From positions 1-43,966 of the forward strand of contig JABDMH010000074.1 of assembly GCA_013001595.1 (NCBI GenBank): DNA of 43,966 nt. Direction: 5' to 3'. Below the pieces are notes generated by a model. The model worked only from the letters and a program-made list of their open reading frames with translations. It was not told the DNA's origin and ran no database searches. Of this stretch, positions 35,751-43,966 are shown in pieces (position 1 is the stretch's first letter; each line of letters starts with the position of its first letter). This stretch comes from Saprospiraceae bacterium. Lineage in GTDB: Bacteria > Bacteroidota > Bacteroidia > Chitinophagales > Saprospiraceae. The translations under genes were made by a program, and so were the position numbers.

Positions 35751-35931
35751 CTTCAGCTTGCACTAACTTTCTTTTTCTGAGCAGAAGAACGATTTAAAGC
35801 ATCAGCAATAAGTTGAAATAAATATTTTTCATTCATTGGAGTGAAATGATAGATTGTGGATTAGAATCAGCAAGGGAATTGTCATGATTTTTAGTCAAAA
35901 ATCCCATCAATCCTAAAGTCAATCTCATCAA

Positions 35932-35952
35932 ACCCTGGGCTGTGCTCAGGGT
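35932..35952. repeat. Short palindrome in a convergent intergenic region
   Basis: accctg at 35932-35937 and cagggt at 35947-35952 form a 6-bp stem with a nine-base loop (ggctgtgct). No T run follows, so it is not a clear terminator, although it lies between two convergent genes. The surrounding text (atcccatcaatcctaaagtc) resembles short repeats common between Bacteroidota genes. Confidence 0.35.
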
Positions 35953-36028
35953 AAATGATATTAGATCCATTCGGGGTCTATATAGTTTCCAAAATCATCC
36001 GGCTACTGAATCCAAAGAGCTAGGTGAA

Positions 36029-36856
36029 CTAGATCATTTCTGCCACATCAGCGGGGAGGGCATCGTCATGGACGATGGCCATAAGTGCTTTGGTCATTCC
36101 TTGTGAATTGGCATGTTGTACGACATTTCTACCGTACACGATTCCCCGTGCTCCTTGCTGCATCAATTGATAGGTGCGTTCTAGGACTTCGGCGTCTGGT
36201 GCCCGACCACCTCCCCGGGCAAGAATTGGTATAGAACCTGCTGTCTGTACAACTTTATGATATTGGCTTACATCTGAAATAGGATCGGCTTTGATTAAAT
36301 CTGCACCAAGTTCAACGGCTTGCCGCACAAGTGGAGTGATCAGGTCTATATTGCCATCCACCATATATCCGCCGGCCTCATTGTTCGGTTTGAATACCAG
36401 TGGCTCAATCATCAGGGGCATGGCATATTGATCACATTCGGGCTTTAGACGAAGGATGTTTTCTATGCATTGCTCAGTCAACGACGGCTGTCCGGGTATA
36501 TGAAACAGATTGACCACCACACATGAAGCATCGAGACGAACAGCCTGCAGCACAGGTTGATCAATCATTCTGCTAAATAGTACACCGGGAAGATCACGTC
36601 CATACACATTCGCCACATCAGTACGTAGCACAAGGGCAGGCTTCGATTTTCCCGGGATGGACTGCAGGTGATGGGCCTGACCAATGGTGAGTTGAATGGC
36701 ATCAGGTGCGGCATGCACGAGAATATTCACGGAGGCTTGAATGTCTTCAATGCCCGTTAGGAAACTACCTTCATTGAAAAATCCATGGTCGATTGCAACA
36801 TCAAAGCACTTACCTGATATTGCATTGAATAATCTATTGAGTCTGGCTGATTTCAT
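36029..36856 (-). CDS. DeoC/LacD-type class I aldolase
   Basis: A 275-residue cytoplasmic aldolase of the DeoC/LacD/FbaB superfamily. Start is the ATG at 36856 (MKSARLNRLF); the open frame reaches a GTG 14 codons upstream that is unlikely. The N-terminus has the family block VAIDHGFFNEG. The Schiff-base Lys is Lys189 in LGADLIKADPI, and the phosphate-binding-like GGGRAP follows, then ARGIVYGRNVVQH. Members act on fructose-1,6-bisphosphate, tagatose-bisphosphate, autoinducer-2-phosphate or deoxy-sugar acids; the sequence does not decide. Two kilobases away lies a rhamnonate dehydratase-like gene, so a deoxy-sugar-acid substrate is an attractive but untested idea. It is convergent with the decarboxylase and divergent from the CotH-like gene. 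Confidence 0.88.
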   Translation of the reverse strand: MKSARLNRLFNAISGKCFDVAIDHGFFNEGSFLTGIEDIQASVNILVHAAPDAIQLTIGQAHHLQSIPGKSKPALVLRTDVANVYGRDLPGVLFSRMIDQPVLQAVRLDASCVVVNLFHIPGQPSLTEQCIENILRLKPECDQYAMPLMIEPLVFKPNNEAGGYMVDGNIDLITPLVRQAVELGADLIKADPISDVSQYHKVVQTAGSIPILARGGGRAPDAEVLERTYQLMQQGARGIVYGRNVVQHANSQGMTKALMAIVHDDALPADVAEMI

Positions 36857-37337
36857 TGGTCGAATATATGAGTAAATGAAATCATAAGGATATCCCACGA
36901 TAAACTTGATGCGAATTAGAGTGATTTTTCATGCCAATTGCGTCCAAAGTCGATTACATAGCGTTGGTTGCAAAACCTTTTTCATCTAGGTACAATCAAA
37001 TCCTATGATCAGATCCTCTGAGTATGAGGATTCAGAGCTTTATCAAGTTCAAGAATGATCCGGCCTTGGGTTGGTAGACACTGATTTGATGCTTTGGGAT
37101 CATATTATTTTCCTTAGCACTGGGCTAATTAGCGGGCACGAATTTACATTACACTATCTTCACATAGTTTTTGATCCATAAGTCACTTGAGTTGTTTTAT
37201 AAAATAGTTTTAATAATTGGATACATGCCCTTTGATGGCAGCGTTCGAAATATGGTAATGATAGGGGAGTATACTTAGTTGATATGCAATTCTCCCAGCA
37301 AGTGCTAGCCATCTATTATTACGGTAATAAGTCATAC
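36857..37337. other. 480-base divergent intergenic region
   Basis: It separates the aldolase and CotH-like genes, so it should hold both promoters. I find no gene. A small hairpin (atcctc ... gaggat, near 37013-37031) and AT-rich tracts at about 37140-37220 are the only features. No clear TAnnTTTG promoter could be assigned. The upstream ATG at 37284 is an alternative start for the CotH-like gene. Confidence 0.3.
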
Positions 37338-38423
37338 ATGCCTACAAAATATAGAAACACCTTTCTTGCTAAGACCTCTAGGGCTCTGATATATTTCGTC
37401 CTGATCATGGTCGGTGCACATGTTTTGGTAGGTTGTATTTCGGTGGCATCGGAAGATGGGGGTTCAAAATCTATCAAACCCAGCATATTTGATAAACTGA
37501 GTTCTGAAGCTGTATTAGAATTTCAGCTGACAGCCAATTGGGATTCAGTTGAATTTCATAAGGTGGATGAAAAGTACGTTCCAGCACTGATCTCTTCTGT
37601 TGGTTCGATGGCAGCTGAGGCAATGACAGAGGAAATAAAAATCTCCGCTCGAGGTAATACCCGTAAAGCTTATTGCGAAGTACTACCGATTCGATTAAGG
37701 TTTCCTAAAGCAATGCTTAAAGCGAGTAGACTTGCCAAGTATAAAACATTGAAATTAGTCCTTCCCTGTATGGATGGTCTAGATTATTCAGACCTATTGA
37801 AAAAGGAAATGTTATGTTATAAGCTTTTTCAGACGCTTACAAACCATAGTTTTCGAGTTCAACCTGCTCGTGTATTTCTAGTAAACGATGATGAGCTCGT
37901 GGACACAGTCTACAAGGAAGCATTCTTGATCGAGAATGATAAAGAAATGGCTAAACGCCTAGGTGGCAAGAGACTTGATAAAGCGGTGACTAGTATTTCG
38001 ATAATAGATGCTCAGTCTTATAATTTGATGGTTCTTTTCCAATATATGATTGGCAATACGGATTGGAATTTATCTAAACGTCACAATATAGAATTGGTAG
38101 TCACCGATTCAAGTTCTGCACCAATAGCAATTCCATATGATTTTGACTACAGTGGCTTAGTAAACGCACCCTACGCTCATGCTCACCCGGACTTGCCTAT
38201 AGCCAACGTTCGAGAGAGGCTGTTTCAATGGAGAGGTAATGACGGCAAAACCCTAGTCGAGCCCATTACTATTTTTATTGAAAACAAATCGAGGATATTT
38301 GACCTCTTGGAAAATTGCTCCCTACATGATAAACAGGCAAAGGTCGAAATGATACGATACATCGAGGAGTTCTATGCTATAATTGAATCACCCGAAGCAG
38401 TCGACCTCTTGAGGGGTTCCTAG
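37338..38423 (+). CDS. CotH-like (atypical kinase fold) lipoprotein
   Basis: A 361-residue predicted lipoprotein from the ATG at 37338: MPTKYRNTFLAK, a hydrophobic stretch and the lipobox LVGC (Cys33). An earlier ATG at 37284 is possible. The core has a CotH-kinase-like pattern: IKISARGNTRKAY (glycine-rich start), KYKTLKLVLPC, then IGNTDWNLSKRHN (Asp242, Asn244 as catalytic-loop candidates) and IPYDFDYSG (Asp268/Asp270 as metal ligands). CotH proteins phosphorylate spore coat proteins in Bacillus, and distant relatives exist in many phyla. Presence on the cell surface or in the periplasm suggests phosphorylation of an exported target, but activity and target are unknown. No partner gene is adjacent. 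The family call is from motif pattern only. Confidence 0.75.
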   Translation: MPTKYRNTFLAKTSRALIYFVLIMVGAHVLVGCISVASEDGGSKSIKPSIFDKLSSEAVLEFQLTANWDSVEFHKVDEKYVPALISSVGSMAAEAMTEEIKISARGNTRKAYCEVLPIRLRFPKAMLKASRLAKYKTLKLVLPCMDGLDYSDLLKKEMLCYKLFQTLTNHSFRVQPARVFLVNDDELVDTVYKEAFLIENDKEMAKRLGGKRLDKAVTSISIIDAQSYNLMVLFQYMIGNTDWNLSKRHNIELVVTDSSSAPIAIPYDFDYSGLVNAPYAHAHPDLPIANVRERLFQWRGNDGKTLVEPITIFIENKSRIFDLLENCSLHDKQAKVEMIRYIEEFYAIIESPEAVDLLRGS

Positions 38424-38577
38424 CTTGACAGAGGAGTACATGAGTTCAAGGTACGTGAGATGATTTTTTTTGAAAGAAAGCGTTTCATGTGTTACATCCT
38501 GTGATAAGTAGAATTACGAGAATGGTTAGGTATGAAAATGGTTGCACTCTTTAAGGATATAAAAAAGTAAGTTTTTA

Positions 38578-38768
38578 TTAAGGGATAGATAAAAAAGTCA
38601 CTTCCCCATTTATACTGGTTCTTTTGAATTTATGCTGAGAAATAATAAATTCACCTAGCCCCCTTATGCTTATTTTTTATGCCTTTCTTGGACTCCGCTC
38701 TGAGCAGGTTGTCTAAATTCAAAGTGACGTCGTCTGAAGCAGGAACTATTATCTAACGATCCCTAAGG
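38578..38768 (-). mobile_element. MITE-like palindromic element, copy 2
   Basis: Read on the minus strand, this matches the element at 11911-12077 through most of its length: the ttgaatttagac arm, aaggcataaaaaataagcata, a ggggcta-gtgaatt block, and ataaattcaaaagaaccagt. Its outer ends (ccttagggat and, inverted, ttaagggatag) form the same terminal inverted repeat. It carries 25 extra bases at about 38685-38709 that copy 1 lacks. It occupies the gap between the CotH-like gene and the 3' end of the dehydratase. It contains no ORF. Confidence 0.7.
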
Positions 38769-38782
38769 ATCAGTGAAACATC

Positions 38783-40066
38783 TTAAACCTCCAATTCCCA
38801 GCCGAAGCCGGGCCGATCGGATGGTTCCATATAAATGCCTTCAGGTCCACGTGTTATCTTATTTTCCGCTTCGTACATCTCATATACTTTCTTGGGACCA
38901 CCAGGGGCAGGCATAAACATTTCACACCAAGGACTGTTTGGCGTAGCCATGATGTACTGTGGTCCACCTCCTCTCCAGCCTCCATGCAAAATGACGGGAA
39001 TATCTTCAGCCGCGGCCATGGCGCCGATCCGCCTCAACTCAGTTAACCCACCACACCAATTCATATCTGGTTGCCAGATTTTTGCCGCATTAAAGTATTG
39101 GAGTAGCTGGAATCCATATCGTGTATATTCATGTTCTCCAGTTACGATTCGGGTTGAGGTGATGCGTTCATTAAGCCTGCCAAATCCAGCGTAGTTATCT
39201 GGTGGCAAACATTCTTCCATCCAATATACACGATAGGGTTCAATAGCCTCCGCAAACTGAATCGTGTAATCTTCGGTAAATGCCATCCAGCAATCCAACA
39301 TGATTTCCCCATCTGGCCCTAGGAGATCACGGGCTCTTTCTACAAGCTGTACATTCTTCTTTAGCCCTTCTCGTCCATCAGCAGGTCCATAGGGTATGGC
39401 TAGCTTTAACTTTGTATATCCAAACTCGACGTGTTGTTCCAAGTCGTTACCTGTACAATAAGCGGGGATTCGGTCTTTGGTTTTGCCTCCAAGTAATTGA
39501 TACACTGGAGTATTTAGCGCTTTACCAATGATGTCCCAAAGCGCATTGTCCACTGCACTTATGGCATGTACCACCATTCCTTTTCGGCCATAGTAGAGGG
39601 TAGAACGCCACATAATGTCCCAAAGCCGTTCTACTTGAAATGGATCTTCCTCGAGGAGCAGTTTTGTAAGGTGTTTTTCGATGACAAAGCTTGCTCCAGG
39701 GCCACCATATCCAATACCCGAAACGCCCTTGTCGGTAATGATTTGCACTGCGGTTGGCCCCATCGCTCCACTCATAAATAGAGATCTTGTGGCTTTGTAT
39801 TTTGGATAAATAGACATAGGGTTTGCAACCTCCACCCCGCCAGTAGACCAAGAGCCCTTGGCAGGTTCATACTCAGGCCAAGGCTTAGTTCGCTTCGGTG
39901 ATACCATGTTGACTTCGGTAATCTTAAGCCCACTGGCAAGATCTTCAAATGCCAAAGGAGGAAGTTCGATTTTCGACTCCTCATTGGATGCTTCAACTAG
40001 TGCCTCTAATGGCAATCCCATCATGGGAACTGCTGCTCCTTTCGTAAGGAAATCACGACGTTTCAT
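38783..40066 (-). CDS. L-rhamnonate dehydratase-like enolase-superfamily enzyme with Tat-like leader
   Basis: A 427-residue member of the mandelate racemase/muconate-lactonizing branch. The block TKLKLAIPYGPADGREGLKK resembles L-rhamnonate dehydratase (RhmD), which removes water from L-rhamnonate to give 2-keto-3-deoxy-L-rhamnonate. Mg2+ ligands are visible: Asp258 (MLDCW), Glu284 (WMEEC) and Glu311 (GEHEYTRYG); His361 (LHGGW) fits the catalytic base. The N-terminus MKRRDFLTKGAAVPMM is a twin-arginine-like leader, unusual for this normally cytoplasmic enzyme but common among Bacteroidota relatives. An aldo/keto reductase pseudogene ends 12 bases upstream of the start codon, and a GH78 rhamnosidase gene lies further upstream, so a rhamnose-related role is likely. 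Confidence 0.85.
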   Translation of the reverse strand: MKRRDFLTKGAAVPMMGLPLEALVEASNEESKIELPPLAFEDLASGLKITEVNMVSPKRTKPWPEYEPAKGSWSTGGVEVANPMSIYPKYKATRSLFMSGAMGPTAVQIITDKGVSGIGYGGPGASFVIEKHLTKLLLEEDPFQVERLWDIMWRSTLYYGRKGMVVHAISAVDNALWDIIGKALNTPVYQLLGGKTKDRIPAYCTGNDLEQHVEFGYTKLKLAIPYGPADGREGLKKNVQLVERARDLLGPDGEIMLDCWMAFTEDYTIQFAEAIEPYRVYWMEECLPPDNYAGFGRLNERITSTRIVTGEHEYTRYGFQLLQYFNAAKIWQPDMNWCGGLTELRRIGAMAAAEDIPVILHGGWRGGGPQYIMATPNSPWCEMFMPAPGGPKKVYEMYEAENKITRGPEGIYMEPSDRPGFGWELEV

Positions 40067-40077
40067 ATGATCCTGGA

Positions 40078-40349
40078 TTAGATTTTGAAATTCTCAACCA
40101 ATGTTCCAGCTTCTAAATCGCTGAAGGAATGACATAGTTCTATCTTTTCTTGCAGCATAGGAACAGAACTTGCTGCTGTGACCAAGAGTAATATAGGCAG
40201 TGACCACACAAAATGCAAGGCTTCTTCAATACTGACGGTTCCGGGCGCAAGTTTGGGGTTGTCACCGCTTCATAGTTCTTCCCTCTGAAGAAGCCACCAG
40301 TAGCCAGCGTTTTCATCGCGATGATTCCCATATTTCGCTCTTGAAGCAT
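40078..40349 (-). pseudogene. C-terminal remnant of an aldo/keto reductase, frameshifted
   Basis: Two frames together give the typical C-terminal end of an aldo/keto reductase. The first frame, from 40349, reads MLQERNMGIIAMKTLATGGF; near 40245-40255 the frame shifts and continues as TVSIEEALHFVWSLPILLLV, then VPMLQEKIELCHSF and ENFKI, stopping at 40078. The catalytic Asp-Tyr-Lys-His part of the enzyme is missing, as the sequence upstream contains stops, so the gene is truncated as well as frameshifted. It lies just upstream of the dehydratase gene on the same strand, and likely was its operon partner before decay. Confidence 0.75.
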
Positions 40350-40441
40350 AAGTCTAAGTGATTAAACTTTCATAATGATGCATAGATGATGTTTTTAAAA
40401 AACAATATGTTGCATGGTCTCAGATCCTGATGTACCAGTGA

Positions 40442-40801
40442 CTAGTGAGCCCACTCCGAAAAATCGCCAATCAAAAATGGCTTTTTTGGCGCTCCTTCAT
40501 TTTTATAAGTTAATGCAATGTCTGATAAATATCTATCAAGTTTGACTTGTACTTCCGCACCAGAATTGCCTTGCCGAACCTCTTGAATAGCTCTGCTATA
40601 CAACGGAACCTGCGCCTTATCCTAGCACAAAATAACTGCGTCACCGCTGGATACATACCCGTCAGACTTTACATGTGCTGATGCTCAGGCATCACCAAAT
40701 CTCAAAAAAGTGCAAATCTTACCTACCCGACTGCATCATTCAGGGTGACCAAAATAGTCACATTTTGTGAAAATTGCACTTTCTGGAGCGGGCTCACTAA
40801 G
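40442..40801 (-). mobile_element. 360-bp element bounded by 20-bp terminal inverted repeats, with ORF remnant
   Basis: The left end ctagtgagcccactccgaaa (40442-40461) matches, with about three mismatches, the reverse complement of the right end tttctggagcgggctcacta (40780-40799). Inside, the minus strand has a coding-like frame with at least two internal stops: residues such as DGYVSSGDAVILC, a stop, then DKAQVPLYSRAIQEVRQG and GAPKKPFLIGDFSEWAH, with a TAG stop lying in the left repeat. An ORF running into the terminal repeat is usual for insertion sequences, so this may be a decayed IS or a MITE carrying a captured gene end. I cannot name the family; no target duplication was seen. Confidence 0.55.
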
Positions 40802-40980
40802 GGACAACATGGGTCGGAGTGAAAAGCAACATTTGTGCGAAGTGTCCTGGCAGATTTGAATAGCTTTATTGTTGTGCTGTTCTGCAATTCATCAAAATTG
40901 AACCATCATAGAGTACTAGGTGCCAGGTTTTGATAGATTTGAAGGTCATAATTATCTGATCCAACTACTTGAAAATACTT

Positions 40981-43779
40981 ATGCGGCGATATAGTGATTG
41001 TTTCCTGCTATTGGTTTCTTTTCTTTTAGCAGCAGATGTATTCTGTGCATCCTTGTCTGTGGAATATTTGAGGTGTGAATACCTGGTTGAGCCACTGGCC
41101 GTTCATGAACCTGCACCAAGGCTCAGTTGGATCGTCACTTCAGATGGTCAAAGTGTCAAGCAGGAGGCGTTTCAAATCCTGGTGTCAAGTTCCGCAGAAT
41201 TGCTTGACCAGGACATGGGAGATCTTTGGGATTCTCAGGAGGTACCGGGATATCAGAACAGTCAGGTGGCTTATCGAGGAAGACCCCTGGGGTCAAGACA
41301 AGAATGCTATTGGAAAGTCCGTGTTTGGGATTCCGACGGCAAAAGCTCCGAGTGGAGCGAGGTGGCCACTTGGCGGATGGGACTATTACTTGATAGCGAC
41401 TGGGAAGCGCATTGGATTGGGTTTGACAATAGAGCATTAAATAAGAACCAAGACCTATTCTTGCCGCCTAGTCCCTATTTTAGAAAGGATGTCGAAGTGA
41501 AGAAGCTGGTTGAGAGGGCTACACTCTACACCACAGCCCTCGGTGTCTATGAGGCCAGTATCAACGGTCAGAAGGTAGGTGAAGATTTTCTTGCTCCAGG
41601 CTGGACGAATTACCAGGAGCGCGTGTACTATCAGACCAATGACGTCACCGCAATGTTACAGCAAGGTCAGAATACCTTGGGAATGGTAGTGGCGAGTGGG
41701 TGGTATGCTGGGTACCTGGGATACTCCGTCCTGGTGAGACATCCCAAAGAATATGCCTTTTATGGCGAAATCCCTGTGATTCGATCTCAACTTGAGGTGG
41801 AATACGCTGATGGAAGTAGTGAAGTATTTGGCACTGATAGCGATTGGAAAGCGAATACAGGCCCTATGCTTGAAGCCGATATTCTAATGGGCGAAACGTA
41901 TGATGCTAGGGCAGAGTTTGGCAGTTGGGATCAACCAGGGTTCGATGATCGAGAATGGAAGATTGCTCGACGTATGGTGGGTGCAATGGGAGTGGTGGAA
42001 TCTTCGCCAGGAGTGCCCCTACGAGTGATCGAGGAGCTGACACCGGTAGAGGTAACGGAACCTGAGGACAGTAAATACATCTTTGACTTTGGTACCAATT
42101 TCGCTGGAGTTATTCGACTAAAGACGAAAGGCACAAGGGGCACCAAACTTACATTTCGCTATGGAGAAATGCTCCATCCGGATGGTCGCATTATGACGGA
42201 AAATCTACGCAAGGCGCGAGCCACAGATTCCTATATACTCAAAGGTGATGAAGCGGGAGAAATCTGGACGCCAAAATTCACCTATCATGGTTTTCAGTTT
42301 GTTGAAGTATCCGGTCTAAAAGAACGACCAGGTCCAGGCATTCTGACAGGTTTGGTAATCAGCTCTGCAACACCGAGGACTGGTCAAATTTCGACCGGAA
42401 ACGATATGGTGAATCAGCTTTATCAGAACATCGTACGAACGCAACTCGCCAACTATTTTGACATACCCACCGACTGTCCTCAACGCGATGAACGTATGGG
42501 ATGGACCGGTGATGCCCAAGTTTACATTCGTGCCGCTTCATTTAATCATGATGTAGCTGCCTTTCATCAAAAATGGATTCAAGCGCTAAACGATGACCAA
42601 ATCGGCAATGGCGCTTATCCAAATTTTGCGCCCTTTCCTTTTCATCGACCGAATACAGTCTTTTCACCAGCTTGGATGGACGCCGGCATCATCTGTCCCT
42701 ATGTGGTCTACAGAGTTTACGGAGATATAAGGATTCTCAAACGGTTTTACCCCAATATGAAGGAACTAATAAGGCTTTATCAAAGTAAAAGTCAAGATAA
42801 CCTTCTGCCTGAGGGAGCATTTGATGAAGTTCAACCGGCGGGTGGATATGGAGATTGGTTGAACCAAGATAACATTGCGACGTCGAAGGAGTACTTGGCC
42901 AACTCATACTGGCTCTATGATTTACACCTCATGCAGGAAATAGCTACCGCACTGGGTAAAGAAGAAGATGCATTGGAATATGCCACTATTCATCGCAGTG
43001 TCCGCAATGCTTTTGTGGGTAGATACCTTCAAGATGGTAAGATGGTTGAACCCACCCAAACTGCATGTGCCACAGCTCTTAGCCTGGATCTTTTACCATC
43101 GGAATACCGCGCAACGGTTGGTGAGCAATTGGTGCAATTAATTGAGGCAAACAGCGGGTATTTACAGACTGGTTTCATAGGAACCAAACACTTATTGGAG
43201 GCCCTATCCAAAACGGGACATGATCAAGTTGCGCTGAAACTGTTCACCAACAAGGGATTCCCTTCATGGTTATATGAGGTGGTTAATGGAGCAACTTCCA
43301 TATGGGAACGGTGGGACAGCTATACCATAGAGGATGGATTTGGTGGTGTTCAGAATACGGGGATGAACTCCTTTAGTCACTATGCATTCGGAGCGGTATC
43401 AGAGTGGATGTTTCGTTACTTGGCAGGCATAGATATGGCTGAAGTTGGGTATCGAAAAATTAAAATCTGCCCCACCCCTAATGAGCAATTGTCCCCTTTG
43501 ACAGCATCTTACTATTCAGTGATGGGAGAAATAAAATCTGGCTGGTCTATAGCTGGAGAGAACTTGATTATGGAGGTGACCATTCCTGCAAATGCCACTG
43601 CTGAAGTATGGATTCCAGCGAATGCACCCTCTAGCGTTACACAGAATGGAAAAGACTTAGCCATTGTTGAGTCGATACAAGATGCCGATTTTATTGAAGG
43701 TAAAGTTAGGCTGGAGGTGGGATCGGGGACTTATAGGTTCATTTCAAAAAATGCCAAGAATCTGCTGTCCAGGTTCTAG
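40981..43779 (+). CDS. Alpha-L-rhamnosidase, glycoside hydrolase family 78
   Basis: A 932-residue exported enzyme that releases terminal L-rhamnose from plant or algal polysaccharides, saponins or flavonoid glycosides. The signal peptide (MRRYSDCFLLLVSF, ending DVFCAS) starts at the ATG at 40981; the frame also offers a TTG at 40969. Order: N-terminal fibronectin-like and beta-sandwich domains (to about 450), then the (alpha/alpha)6 catalytic barrel. The barrel contains PTDCPQRDERMGWTGDAQ with Asp498, general acid Glu504 and Trp508, and GATSIWERWDS with the general base Glu776; a C-terminal beta-domain follows. The enzyme would supply rhamnose for an oxidative path including the rhamnonate dehydratase-like protein encoded nearby. 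It is divergent from that gene, with decayed sequence between. Confidence 0.96.
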   Translation: MRRYSDCFLLLVSFLLAADVFCASLSVEYLRCEYLVEPLAVHEPAPRLSWIVTSDGQSVKQEAFQILVSSSAELLDQDMGDLWDSQEVPGYQNSQVAYRGRPLGSRQECYWKVRVWDSDGKSSEWSEVATWRMGLLLDSDWEAHWIGFDNRALNKNQDLFLPPSPYFRKDVEVKKLVERATLYTTALGVYEASINGQKVGEDFLAPGWTNYQERVYYQTNDVTAMLQQGQNTLGMVVASGWYAGYLGYSVLVRHPKEYAFYGEIPVIRSQLEVEYADGSSEVFGTDSDWKANTGPMLEADILMGETYDARAEFGSWDQPGFDDREWKIARRMVGAMGVVESSPGVPLRVIEELTPVEVTEPEDSKYIFDFGTNFAGVIRLKTKGTRGTKLTFRYGEMLHPDGRIMTENLRKARATDSYILKGDEAGEIWTPKFTYHGFQFVEVSGLKERPGPGILTGLVISSATPRTGQISTGNDMVNQLYQNIVRTQLANYFDIPTDCPQRDERMGWTGDAQVYIRAASFNHDVAAFHQKWIQALNDDQIGNGAYPNFAPFPFHRPNTVFSPAWMDAGIICPYVVYRVYGDIRILKRFYPNMKELIRLYQSKSQDNLLPEGAFDEVQPAGGYGDWLNQDNIATSKEYLANSYWLYDLHLMQEIATALGKEEDALEYATIHRSVRNAFVGRYLQDGKMVEPTQTACATALSLDLLPSEYRATVGEQLVQLIEANSGYLQTGFIGTKHLLEALSKTGHDQVALKLFTNKGFPSWLYEVVNGATSIWERWDSYTIEDGFGGVQNTGMNSFSHYAFGAVSEWMFRYLAGIDMAEVGYRKIKICPTPNEQLSPLTASYYSVMGEIKSGWSIAGENLIMEVTIPANATAEVWIPANAPSSVTQNGKDLAIVESIQDADFIEGKVRLEVGSGTYRFISKNAKNLLSRF

Positions 43780-43966
43780 AATTTTCGCTTCTACTTCACG
43801 ATGTAGATATCGTTATATTAGTTTACAATTTGACATTTCCCTACTCATTACTTGATCTTTTTCGTTGAGAAAAAGTAGGTGAGTTGGATCGGATGCCAAA
43901 TCATACTGATATTTGAATCTGCAGACATGGGGGGGAATTCTTTAAAAATAATAGCATCACTAGGGG

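Noticed and set aside
36029-36856. Assignment of the aldolase specifically to autoinducer-2 processing (LsrF)
   Set aside because: The superfamily motifs fit, but no other lsr genes are nearby, so only a general class I aldolase call is justified.
1-43966. tRNA, rRNA or CRISPR arrays
   Set aside because: I looked for tRNA T-loop motifs and regularly spaced direct repeats in the intergenic gaps and found none. A covariance-model scan would be needed for small ncRNAs.

Overview
The window looks like chromosomal DNA from a member of the Bacteroidota, probably an environmental, polysaccharide-degrading relative of the Saprospiria or Cytophagia. The evidence is a TonB-dependent receptor with a carboxypeptidase-regulatory-like N-terminus paired with a DUF4249 lipoprotein, a secreted protein with a type IX secretion sorting tail, many lipoproteins, a eukaryote-like class Ia ribonucleotide reductase, and weak ribosome-binding sites. 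I see no rRNA, tRNA, CRISPR array, phage or intact transposase.

Left part (1-14.6 kb). The edge holds a palindromic repeat and a frameshifted small coiled-coil gene. Then come a fused isobutyryl-CoA mutase (icmF), a small secreted protein and a tandem universal stress protein. A 0.9-kb gene-free gap with degenerate repeats follows. Next, all on the plus strand, are a LolC/E-type permease, an HELTH-motif protein 3 bases downstream of it, a CorA-type channel and the ribonucleotide reductase genes in the order nrdB-nrdA. A 167-bp palindromic element sits between nrdB and nrdA, and a possible small ORF overlaps the nrdB start.

Middle part (14.6-33.8 kb). Mostly minus-strand genes: a secreted FAD oxidoreductase, an OsmC protein, two adjacent heparinase-like lipoproteins (probable uronate-polysaccharide lyases), the DUF4249/TonB receptor pair, a Fur-family regulator, a DUF302 protein, an Asp/Glu-type racemase and two DUF2202 ferritin-like proteins. 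A CBS-pair protein lies among them on the plus strand. An arylsulfotransferase-like T9SS cargo protein, purU with a DUF4886 SGNH-like protein directly behind it, and an alpha/beta hydrolase complete this part.

Right part (33.8-44 kb). A group II PLP decarboxylase, a DeoC/LacD-type aldolase, a CotH-like lipoprotein, an L-rhamnonate dehydratase-like enolase-superfamily protein with a Tat-like leader, a broken aldo/keto reductase, and a GH78 alpha-L-rhamnosidase. The last items suggest rhamnoside breakdown, partly eroded: between dehydratase and rhamnosidase lie the pseudogene and a 360-bp terminal-inverted-repeat element with an ORF remnant.

No single obviously new system stands out. The best leads are a two-copy palindromic mobile element (one copy splitting nrdB from nrdA), the TIR-bounded remnant at 40.4-40.8 kb, the possible leader ORF coupled to nrdB, and the metal/redox-like cluster of Fur, DUF302, racemase and twin DUF2202 proteins. 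All family names are from motif recognition by eye, without database searches.
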